Source: Butyrivibrio proteoclasticus P6B7 (GTDB taxonomy: Bacteria > Bacillota > Clostridia > Lachnospirales > Lachnospiraceae). Taken from it: a stretch of 64,000 bases of DNA. Below the pieces are notes generated by a model. It was not told where the DNA came from. It did not search any database and saw only the letters and a program-made list of their open reading frames with translations. Location: contig NZ_JHWL01000010.1 of NCBI RefSeq assembly GCF_000622085.1, positions 86,786-150,785 on the forward strand, read 5' to 3'. Positions within the stretch are counted from its first letter, which is position 1, and the number at the start of each line of letters is the position of its first letter. Below are positions 8,791 to 15,826 of the stretch, piece after piece. The position numbers and the translations under genes were made by a program.

Positions 8791-10143
8791 CTATTCTCCT
8801 TCATGAAGCGCATCAAATTTGGCCTTCATGGTTGGGTTGCCCCTGGTGAGCTTCTTGACGCTGACTTCATCCACCTTGTTATTGGCGATGCGGAGCTGAT
8901 TGTCGGAACCAAGTAGCTCTTTTTTCACCTTCTCAAGATGCTGGATAGTCTTGTCGATCTCGTCGATGGCGCTATCAAAGTGTTTGTGGGCGATCTCGTA
9001 GTTCCTGCCAAAGTCGTCCTTGAACTTCATGAGGTTGTCCTCGAAGTTGGAGATGTCGATGTCCTGATTGCGGACCACTGCCAGCTCCTGCTTGTACATA
9101 AGGGCGTTCATGGCTGCGTTTCGAAGCAGCGTTATTATAGGGATAAAGCACTGCGGGCGCACAACGTACATCTTGTCATACTTGTAGGAAACATCAACAA
9201 TTCCGGCATTGTAAAGCTCTGAATCGCTCTCAAGAAGTGACACCAGAACCGCATACTCGCACTTCTTCTCGTTGCGGTCCTTATCAAGCTCCTTGAAAAA
9301 GTCCTCGTTCTTGTGCTTGGTGGCGGTCTCATCCATCTCGTTCTTCATCTCAAACATGATGGAAATGATCTCAACGCCGTTCTCATCGCACTCACGGTAG
9401 ATGTAATCGCCCTTACTGCCTGAACGGGCGTCATTATCCTTTTCAAAATACGCATTCCTAAAGGCTGTTGCGCGAAGTTGGTTGAACTGGATCTCACAGT
9501 GCTGCTCCAAAGTCTCGCCCACCATCTTAGTGGACATCTTGGTCTTAAGGTCCTTGTAGAACTCAACCTCTTTTTCCTTCTGCTCCAAGAGGACCTTGCC
9601 CTTCTCCTTCTCCTGAATCAGCGCACTTTCCAGCTCTCTGCTTTTTTCGTTAAAAGAGCTTTCAAGCTCATGCTTCTCATCTTCGACTTTCTTCACGGCT
9701 TCGAGAACGGCAAGCTTTTGTTTGTCCTCAAATGTTCCAAGTTCAAGTGTTAGCTTATTATTCTTTTCTTCTGATTCTCTGAGCTTGTCCTTTAATGCCT
9801 CTATTTCACTTAGTTTCTCTTCCTTTACTTTCTCGAGATCACTAACTTGTATTTCTTTCAGTCTCTGAACTTCTTCTAACTTCTCTGTTCTTAACTTCTC
9901 TATCTCCCTGGCCTGCTCTGCAAGAGCCTTCTCGTACTCCTGCTTGGTCTTCAGGGTGATCTTGTCCTCCTGGGCAGCCAGCTCCAGCGCATGCTTCTCC
10001 TGCAAGCGCCTCTCAAGCTCTGAAGTCCTCTGAGATAGATCTTTTTCAAATTCCTTGTCACGTATCTGCTGTACGATCGAAGAAAGCTCTGTATCATCAA
10101 CTGTAAACGCCTGTCCGCAATGTGGACACTTAAGTTCTGCCAT
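8791..10143 (-). CDS. DUF2130 protein with zinc ribbon and coiled coil
   Basis: A 450-residue protein. Residues 1-20 carry a half zinc ribbon, LKCPHCGQAF. Residues about 30-205 are an almost pure Glu/Lys/Leu coiled coil. Residues about 205-400 form the DUF2130 domain, with MSTKMVGETLEQHCEIQFN, KGDYIYRE and IMFEMKNEMDETATKHKNEDFFKELDKDRNEKKCEYAVLVS, which looks like a restriction-endonuclease-like core with E-x-K. GGGGGA precedes the ATG. Function is not established for the family; a nuclease-like role is suggested by the fold motifs only. The gene is transcribed away from the XRE/HipA-like pair upstream, with a 19-base gap. Confidence 0.8.
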   Translation of the reverse strand: MAELKCPHCGQAFTVDDTELSSIVQQIRDKEFEKDLSQRTSELERRLQEKHALELAAQEDKITLKTKQEYEKALAEQAREIEKLRTEKLEEVQRLKEIQVSDLEKVKEEKLSEIEALKDKLRESEEKNNKLTLELGTFEDKQKLAVLEAVKKVEDEKHELESSFNEKSRELESALIQEKEKGKVLLEQKEKEVEFYKDLKTKMSTKMVGETLEQHCEIQFNQLRATAFRNAYFEKDNDARSGSKGDYIYRECDENGVEIISIMFEMKNEMDETATKHKNEDFFKELDKDRNEKKCEYAVLVSLLESDSELYNAGIVDVSYKYDKMYVVRPQCFIPIITLLRNAAMNALMYKQELAVVRNQDIDISNFEDNLMKFKDDFGRNYEIAHKHFDSAIDEIDKTIQHLEKVKKELLGSDNQLRIANNKVDEVSVKKLTRGNPTMKAKFDALHEGE

Positions 10144-10162
10144 AATGTTCCCCCTTCTGCTT

Positions 10163-10444
10163 TTACTTACATAATCTCTGGAAGCTTATGAATGTATATC
10201 CCTTATCAAGGAAGTTCTTGGATCTACATCCCTGTCTGTTGTTGATAGTGCACTCTTCATACCTAACATAAGACTTCACATTAGAGCATGACAAAACCAC
10301 AGAAGCCAAGCGCTCTGCAAGGCCTTCGTATCCCATTTGATTTTCTTTGTACCAGTAGCCATTGTCATAGTATTTAGGCTGGGTTCCGATAGAACTTCCT
10401 GCTATCATGACCATGGCCTGTGGGCTCAATGTATAGTTCTTCAT
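10163..10444 (-). CDS. Truncated HipA-like N-terminal fragment
   Basis: A 93-residue product from ATG 10444, which overlaps the stop of the upstream XRE gene as ATGA, so translation is coupled. The text LSPQAMVMIAGSSIGTQPKYYDNGYWYK followed by GYEGLAERLASVVLSCSNV and YEECTINNRQGCRSKNFL resembles the start of HipA-related kinase-like proteins of Clostridia, which run on for about 200 more residues. Here the frame stops after SFQRLCK and DUF2130 begins 20 bases later, so the kinase portion is missing. It is either a decayed toxin partner or a short stand-alone protein. Family recall is from memory and moderate. Confidence 0.55.
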   Translation of the reverse strand: MKNYTLSPQAMVMIAGSSIGTQPKYYDNGYWYKENQMGYEGLAERLASVVLSCSNVKSYVRYEECTINNRQGCRSKNFLDKGYTFISFQRLCK

Positions 10445-10986
10445 ATTACTCTTACGTCCTCCCACGACAAATTCTCATCATGCATCTTAATCCAGAAAGT
10501 ATCTGAATAATTCACACCATGTGACAGCTTAATAAATTCGTATGGATTGTTAGATGTCATGTGAGCCTGCTTTAATATCTCTTTTAGATCTGCTCTGCCA
10601 TCCTCATAGCATCTGCTTTTCAAGAACGAATAAAATCGCTCAAGGTCAAGCTTCTCACCACAAAAGGGTTGTGACAGGCCATCTGGTATCTTCTTATCAA
10701 ATCTAATCTTCTTCCTATCCTTGGACAGTTCAACGACGCATACCAGCTCATCCTTGTTCATCACGTCATAAACATAGTAGTCTACAGGAACAAAATCCAT
10801 ATCCATGTGAAGCTGATACAGAATTGTCATAAGTGTCTCGAGACTGGGCATCTGCTTTCCTGATTCCATTCTGCTGTAATTAGACTGTTTGATACCACAC
10901 TTGTCTGCAAGCTGAGTCTGTGTTAATCCAAGTTCCTTACGCCTACTTCTTATATTTGCCATTATGCGCTTATAAGCCTGTTCCAT
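10441..10986 (-). CDS. XRE-family HTH regulator, partner of the HipA-like gene
   Basis: A 181-residue protein. Residues about 8-62 are a Cro/CI helix-turn-helix: MANIRSRRKELGLTQTQLADKCGIKQSNYSRMESGKQMPSLETLMTILYQL. The C-terminal 110 residues are not a known dimerisation domain to me and include LKQAHMTSNNPYEFIKLSHGVNYSDTFWIKMHDENLSWEDV. In Clostridia this type of regulator pairs with a HipA-like gene as in hipBA. The downstream partner overlaps by four bases. It probably represses its own operon; no clear operator is visible to me in the 100 bp upstream. Confidence 0.75.
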   Translation of the reverse strand: MEQAYKRIMANIRSRRKELGLTQTQLADKCGIKQSNYSRMESGKQMPSLETLMTILYQLHMDMDFVPVDYYVYDVMNKDELVCVVELSKDRKKIRFDKKIPDGLSQPFCGEKLDLERFYSFLKSRCYEDGRADLKEILKQAHMTSNNPYEFIKLSHGVNYSDTFWIKMHDENLSWEDVRVI

Positions 10987-11099
10987 AACGATACTCTCCT
11001 ATAATTTTACAATATATCTTTTTTGATATATTTGTCAATCGAATTGCCATCAGTTTTTATTTACAAATATTCTGCTGATGATACAATGATTTAGTGGGT

Positions 11100-11117
11100 A
11101 AAAGAGCTAGCTCTTTT
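11100..11117. repeat. 18-bp perfect palindrome AAAAGAGCT|AGCTCTTTT
   Basis: The iterated 9-mer AAAAGAGCT meets its reverse complement head-on in the intergenic region 76 bp before metY. The A/T ends make it terminator- or operator-like, but no T-tract or known factor site decides this. The rest of the 207-bp gap shows only a weak promoter-like TTTACA...GATACAAT near 11060-11085. Confidence 0.5.
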
Positions 11118-11193
11118 AACATCCACATATCTAGAAAATTCTCAGGATTCTGGGGGAAAGGAATGATCCAACAAGGTTTGGATTATATAAAGT

Positions 11194-12471
11194 ATGAAAA
11201 ACAAAGGAATAGGAACCAAGTGCGTGCAGTCTGGCTACAGACCAGGAAATGGAGAGCCAAGACAGATTCCGATCATTCAGTCCACAACTTTCAAGTATGA
11301 CACCAGCGAGGATATGGGTAAACTCTTCGATCTGGAGGCTTCTGGATATTTCTACACCAGACTTCAGAATCCTACTAATGATTATGTTGCAGCTAAGATT
11401 GCAGAGCTGGAGGGCGGTTGCGCAGCAATGCTTACTTCTTCCGGACAGGCAGCTAACTTCTTTGCGCTGTTCAACATCTGCGAGTGCGGAAGCCATATCG
11501 TGGCATCTTCTTCAATCTACGGCGGAACTTTCAACCTCATCGCTGTAACAATGGCTAAGATGGGCATTGAGGTTACTTTTGTTTCACCTGATGCTTCTGA
11601 AGATGAGCTGAATGCTGCATTTAAGGATAATACAAGAGCAATGTTCGGCGAGACTATCGCTAATCCTGCTCTTACAGTTCTCGACATCGAGAAGTTTGCT
11701 AAGGTTGCTCACGCACATGGCGTGCCACTTATCGTGGACAACACCTTCCCAACACCTGTTAACTGCAGACCTATCGAGTGGGGTGCAGATATCGTAACTC
11801 ATTCAACAACTAAGTACATGGATGGCCACGGCGCTGGCGTTGGCGGAGCTATCGTTGATTCAGGCAACTTTGACTGGATGGCTCACGCAGACAAGTTCCC
11901 AGGCCTCACAACTCCTGATGATTCCTACCACGGCATCGTTTATGCTGAGAAGTTTGGTAAGGAGGGCGCTTTCATTACTAAGTGTACATCCCAGCTTATG
12001 CGTGACTTTGGATGCATCCAGTCTCCACAGAACGCATTTCTTCTGAATCTTGGCCTTGAGTCACTTCACGTTCGCATGCCTAAGCATGTTGAGAACGGCC
12101 TTGCTGTTGCTCAGTTCCTGGAGAAGCACCCTAAGGTTAAGAAGGTTAACTACCCAGGTCTTGAATCCGACAAGTACTATGAAGTTGCTAAAAAATATAT
12201 GCCTAACGGCGGTTGTGGTGTTGTTTCCTTCGAGCTTGAAGGCGGAAGAGCCGCAGCAGAGAGCTTCATGAAGAAGCTTAAGATAGCAGCTATCGAGACT
12301 CACGTTGCAGATGCCCGCACCTGCTGCCTTAACCCAGCAACTTCAACTCACCGCCAGATGACAGACGAGCAGCTTGAAGCAGCTGGCATCCCAGCTGGCC
12401 TTATCCGAATCTCCTGCGGACTTGAGGATAAGGAGGATCTTATTGCGGATATCCAGGGCGCGTTGGAGTGA
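11194..12471 (+). CDS. metY: O-acetylhomoserine sulfhydrylase (aminocarboxypropyltransferase)
   Basis: A 425-residue PLP enzyme of the Cys/Met metabolism family. It makes homocysteine from O-acetylhomoserine and sulfide in methionine biosynthesis, in the cytosol. Visible features are YFYTRLQNPTND (phosphate-binding Tyr/Arg), the VDNTFPTP region with the PLP-contacting Asp, the Schiff-base Lys in THSTTKYMDGHG (about residue 208), and the C-terminal ATSTHRQMTDEQLEAAGI...RISCGLED typical of this family rather than of cystathionine synthases. Length agrees with MetY. The SD before the ATG is weak. I looked for a SAM-type riboswitch in the leader and did not find one. The gene is monocistronic; downstream lies a palindrome array rather than another gene. 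Confidence 0.9.
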   Translation: MKNKGIGTKCVQSGYRPGNGEPRQIPIIQSTTFKYDTSEDMGKLFDLEASGYFYTRLQNPTNDYVAAKIAELEGGCAAMLTSSGQAANFFALFNICECGSHIVASSSIYGGTFNLIAVTMAKMGIEVTFVSPDASEDELNAAFKDNTRAMFGETIANPALTVLDIEKFAKVAHAHGVPLIVDNTFPTPVNCRPIEWGADIVTHSTTKYMDGHGAGVGGAIVDSGNFDWMAHADKFPGLTTPDDSYHGIVYAEKFGKEGAFITKCTSQLMRDFGCIQSPQNAFLLNLGLESLHVRMPKHVENGLAVAQFLEKHPKVKKVNYPGLESDKYYEVAKKYMPNGGCGVVSFELEGGRAAAESFMKKLKIAAIETHVADARTCCLNPATSTHRQMTDEQLEAAGIPAGLIRISCGLEDKEDLIADIQGALE

Positions 12472-12587
12472 TTGCTGGCGCTGGAGTAGTGCGTGACGCT
12501 GGCTTGATGACGTAGTGAGATATGTAGCTTGTGCTGGCTAGATGAGATGGCTAGCGGCAATGGCTTGTGAGTATTGGAATTAATTAG

Positions 12588-12704
12588 ATTTGCGGATAGG
12601 GGTAATGATTCATGGACTCTTATCCGCAAATTTTATTATGGAGTGGTGGTTGAGATAGATTTGCGGATAGGGGGTAATGATTCATAGTCCCTTATCCGCA
12701 AATT
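12588..12704. repeat. Palindrome family, locus A: two 44-46 bp units
   Basis: Unit 1 (12588-12631) and unit 2 (12659-12704) each read TTGCGGATA, a few bases, ATGATTCAT, a few bases, TTATCCGCAA, and lie 71 bp apart start to start. Both the outer arms and the central 9-mer are near-palindromic. The same family forms five-unit arrays at 29.3 and 33.0 kb. It follows metY by about 115 bp; the stretch between metY and the array has only short GCTGG repeats. Confidence 0.85.
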
Positions 12705-12752
12705 TAGTCTCTGAGTTTCGGTTTCGACAGCGTTCCGAAAGAGTGATTCGCC

Positions 12753-12948
12753 AAAAATACAGAAAAATCGCCCTTTTTTCAAATTTTACCGTAGTGGTTT
12801 CTCTGATTTCCTTGATTGTGATCGCTCAATTGATAATACATGTTTGTTATCTTAGAAATCCGCTCTTCTTCTCACTTTCCCGTAAATTCCCTTATGCTAT
12901 CCTGTTTGAAAATACAGAAAAAATGGACATTTTTCTTATTTTACCGTA
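12753..12948. repeat. Two diverged copies of an A/T-rich inverted repeat
   Basis: AAAATACAGAAAAA, a short C/G-containing centre, a T-run and ATTTTACCGTA occur at about 12753-12793 and again at about 12908-12948. Each copy folds weakly on itself through the A- and T-runs. The region 12705-13140 has no plausible gene on either strand. Confidence 0.5.
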
Positions 12949-13037
12949 ATTTCCCTTGGAAACTATTTTTTTAGAAAAAACCTTCTCACAAGACATCCCC
13001 TTTGCTCATCCATAAACATACGCTCAAATCAAAAAAC

Positions 13038-13065
13038 AAGAGACACCGCATTCGCAGTGCCTCTT
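13038..13065 (-). terminator. Terminator-like hairpin on the minus strand
   Basis: Arms 13038-13049 and 13054-13065 pair over 12 bp with two G-T pairs; read on the minus strand the stem is followed by G then six T. No minus-strand gene is visible just upstream of it, so what it ends is unclear. Confidence 0.5.
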
Positions 13066-13142
13066 AAGCATATCTCTATAATATGTAGCTAAAGCATTCT
13101 ATTATACGTAAACAAACAAGAATGGCAACATATCAACTATCA

Positions 13143-13269
13143 TTTGATATTTTTCCGCACATTACCATTATTCTCCTTGATAATATTCCGCAATATATCA
13201 GTTTTAATTTGATATTATTCCGCAATATGTCAATTTTGGTTTGATATATTGCGGAAGATTATCTATAAT
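13143..13269 (+). promoter_or_regulatory. Promoter and four repeated operator-like sites of the HTH-AAA gene
   Basis: TTGATA (13241-13246), 17 bases and TATAAT (13264-13269) form the promoter. TTCCGCAATATATCA (13186-13200) recurs as TTCCGCAATATGTCA (13218-13232), as its exact reverse complement TGATATATTGCGGAA (13242-13256) across the -35 box, and as a partial copy at 13143-13160. The nearby HTH-bearing gene product is the obvious candidate to bind them. Confidence 0.75.
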
Positions 13270-13300
13270 ATAGCTAGGAAAGTAAAAGGAGAAGCCTGCC

Positions 13301-15160
13301 ATGAAAACCGTTAAAGAAGTCGCAATTGAATGGGGATTATCTGAACGCACAATTATAAGCATGTGCAGTCTTGGCAAAATACCCGGTGCGCACAAGCAAG
13401 GCAGGCAGTGGCAAATTCCAGATGATGCCACTAAGCCTTCTGATAAGCGCATTTCAACAGGCAAATACTTAAAAGAAAACAGCGATCAGAAAAAGCCTCT
13501 TCCAATAGGCATTTCTGATTACGTTAGAGCGCAATCGGAATACTACTATGTTGATAAAACTCTCCTCATTAAAGACTTTCTTGATAGCAAGCCATTAGTT
13601 TCACTCTTCACAAGACCGCGAAGATTTGGTAAGACGCTTAACATGGACATGCTCAGAGTCTTCTTTGAGCTATCAAATGAAGACACAAGTATTTACTTCA
13701 AGGATAAAGCCATCTGGAAATGTGGTGAAAATTATACTCGTCATCAGGGCAAATATCCCGTAATCTTCCTAACCTTTAAAGATGTCAAATTCCAGACATG
13801 GGAAGCAACTTTATCCAAAATAAGTGGTCTCCTTCAGACTGAATTCGGTCGCCACATAGAACTGGCAAACAGTTCCAAATTAGCAAGATATGAAATCGAC
13901 TATTATAACAAGATCCTTAGCGGATCAGCCAATGAAGTTGAATTATCATCTGCCCTCGAGAATCTTTCACGCATGCTATTCACTCATCATGGAATCAATC
14001 CTATCATCATAATCGACGAGTACGATACGCCAATCCAAGAAGGTTACTCCAAGAATTTCTATGATGAAATAATTGGATTCATGCGTAATTTCTTTTCCGG
14101 AGCCTTTAAAGATAACAAGTATCTCTCCTATGGCTTCCTTACAGGAATACTTAGAATAGCCCAGGAGAGTATATTTAGCGGCCTCAACAACCTTACTGTC
14201 AATTCAGTTTTGGATGCTGACTACGACCAGTATTTTGGTTTTACATATGATGAAGTTCATCAGATAATGTCTCATTACGACTGTACTAACAAGGAAAAAG
14301 AGCTAAAGAGTTGGTACGATGGTTACATTTTCGGAAATAAAGAAATATATAACCCATGGTCCGTAATAAACTATGTTTCAAAGAACTGTGAGCCTCAGGC
14401 ATACTGGGTGAACACTGGAAGAAATGAGATACTTGAAGACGTTCTAAAAATAGCATCCGAAGAAATAAATGATCACTTATTCTCCCTTCTTCAGGGTGAA
14501 AGTGTTGTAGCCAAAATTGACCTGACAACTGTATACAGATCTTTAGCAGATGACCCAGCCAATGTATATAGTATTCTTCTTGTAGCAGGCTACCTTAAAG
14601 TTATTAAAAAAACGCTACAAGCAGATGGTTCTTACCTTTGCGAGGTTTCAATCCCTAACAAAGAAATCTCCGCAGTTTATAAAAACGAGATTCTGTCATA
14701 CCTGTTAAACATCGGTGCCATCAATAATGCTACCGCCAATATGATTGCTGAAAGCCTTTATGCTAACGACACTGACAAGTTACAAAAGTCCATAAGCGAA
14801 TACCTCACCAGATCAATCAGCTTCTATGACGCAGGTACAGAAGGCTTCTACCACGGTCTTGTACTTGGTCTGATAGCTCTTATGGATAATCAATACAGTA
14901 TTATGTCCAATCGCGAGTCTGGTGATGGCAGATATGATATCAGCCTCACACCCAAGAATAAGAAGCATGCTGGCATTATCATCGAACTTAAATGGGCCAA
15001 GAACCTGGACAACAAAGCCCTTACATCACTGGCCGGCACAGCGCTAAAGCAGATCAATAGCAAGAACTATGCTACTGAAATGCAAGAAAATGGTATCAAA
15101 GACATCCTTAAGATAGGAATGGCTTTTTCGGGAAAAAATATTGTGATCAAAACTTCATGA
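13301..15160 (+). CDS. HTH - AAA ATPase - PD-(D/E)XK nuclease protein
   Basis: A 619-residue protein of the AAA-ATPase_like/DUF1703 family with an extra N-terminal domain. Residues 1-45 are a MerR/excisionase-like HTH (TVKEVAIEWGLSERTIISMCSLGKIPGAHKQGRQWQIP). The ATPase has the family P-loop TRPRRFGKTLNMDM (about 104-117) and Walker B IIIIDEYDTP (about 234). The C-terminus has a nuclease-like core, RYDISL then GIIIELKWAK (about 545-567), with D and E-x-K present. The family is very common in Lachnospiraceae; its role is unsettled, with mobile-element or defence roles proposed. SD AAGGAG is nine bases from the ATG. The four repeated sites over the promoter suggest that the HTH regulates its own gene. 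Confidence 0.85.
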   Translation: MKTVKEVAIEWGLSERTIISMCSLGKIPGAHKQGRQWQIPDDATKPSDKRISTGKYLKENSDQKKPLPIGISDYVRAQSEYYYVDKTLLIKDFLDSKPLVSLFTRPRRFGKTLNMDMLRVFFELSNEDTSIYFKDKAIWKCGENYTRHQGKYPVIFLTFKDVKFQTWEATLSKISGLLQTEFGRHIELANSSKLARYEIDYYNKILSGSANEVELSSALENLSRMLFTHHGINPIIIIDEYDTPIQEGYSKNFYDEIIGFMRNFFSGAFKDNKYLSYGFLTGILRIAQESIFSGLNNLTVNSVLDADYDQYFGFTYDEVHQIMSHYDCTNKEKELKSWYDGYIFGNKEIYNPWSVINYVSKNCEPQAYWVNTGRNEILEDVLKIASEEINDHLFSLLQGESVVAKIDLTTVYRSLADDPANVYSILLVAGYLKVIKKTLQADGSYLCEVSIPNKEISAVYKNEILSYLLNIGAINNATANMIAESLYANDTDKLQKSISEYLTRSISFYDAGTEGFYHGLVLGLIALMDNQYSIMSNRESGDGRYDISLTPKNKKHAGIIIELKWAKNLDNKALTSLAGTALKQINSKNYATEMQENGIKDILKIGMAFSGKNIVIKTS

Positions 15161-15185
15161 CAAAATAATAAATCATCACGTAAAC

Positions 15186-15208
15186 GGGCCTGCTCACTGA
15201 GCAGGCCC
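15186..15208. terminator. Hairpin terminator after the HTH-AAA gene
   Basis: GGGCCTGCTC (15186-15195) pairs perfectly with GAGCAGGCCC (15199-15208) across a three-base loop; TGATTGTTT follows. It sits between convergent genes. Confidence 0.8.
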
Positions 15209-15226
15209 TGATTGTTTACAATTCAA

Positions 15227-15826
15227 TTAGTTTTTATCATGACTGACCTCATGTTTACGCATTATCACACTCTTGATCAAGAAATGACCTTTAATAATAT
15301 CCCTTAATAGTATTAGCAATACAATTACCACTAATGGCAAACCTGATCTACACCCTGTATATGAGATACATAATGACAGTCCAAAAGTAATGACCAAAAA
15401 AGTAATAATACCAAAACGAATCATGAAACCACCATAAGCTTCGCCAATCAGCTTAACAAAAGCGATTGTCTCAACAATAAACTCCGCTGCAAAAAAGAAC
15501 ATGTATATTACAATTATGTTCTTCCCTCCGTAATTGTACTTGCCATGCATGCATACGGTGTACACAAATTCTAGAAGAATAATACCGGCAAGAATTACAA
15601 AATATTTACTGGATTTTTTGGCATCTTCATCTGCCTCGTACATAAATAGCACGTTGTTCGCAAAAAGCAATATTACTATTATCTTTACAATATCTATAAC
15701 GTATCCAAACAGCATATTTCCTTTATATGCAACACTAAGATATAAAAAAAGGCAAAAACTAAGCGGAAAACATATGGCATACATAAGTGAAATACACTTT
15801 GATAATAAATCAGAAACTTTTTTCAT
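15227..15826 (-). CDS. Six-segment membrane protein of unknown function
   Basis: A 199-residue protein with about six hydrophobic segments (LMYAICFPLSFCLFLYLSV, VIDIVKIIVILLFANNVLF, YFVILAGIILLEFVYTVCM, VIYMFFFAAEFIVETIAF, FGIITFLVITFGLSLCI, PLVVIVLLILL) and a basic C-terminus. ATG 15826 overlaps the stop of the WG-repeat gene as ATGA, so the two are translationally coupled and probably work together at the membrane. I do not recognise a family. An upstream in-frame start at 15889 lies inside the WG-repeat gene and is less likely. Confidence 0.75.
   Translation of the reverse strand: MKKVSDLLSKCISLMYAICFPLSFCLFLYLSVAYKGNMLFGYVIDIVKIIVILLFANNVLFMYEADEDAKKSSKYFVILAGIILLEFVYTVCMHGKYNYGGKNIIVIYMFFFAAEFIVETIAFVKLIGEAYGGFMIRFGIITFLVITFGLSLCISYTGCRSGLPLVVIVLLILLRDIIKGHFLIKSVIMRKHEVSHDKN

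Noticed and set aside
11030..11193. SAM-dependent riboswitch in the metY leader
   Set aside because: None of the conserved boxes of the SAM riboswitch classes I know is visible; only a promoter-like pair and the 18-bp palindrome were found.
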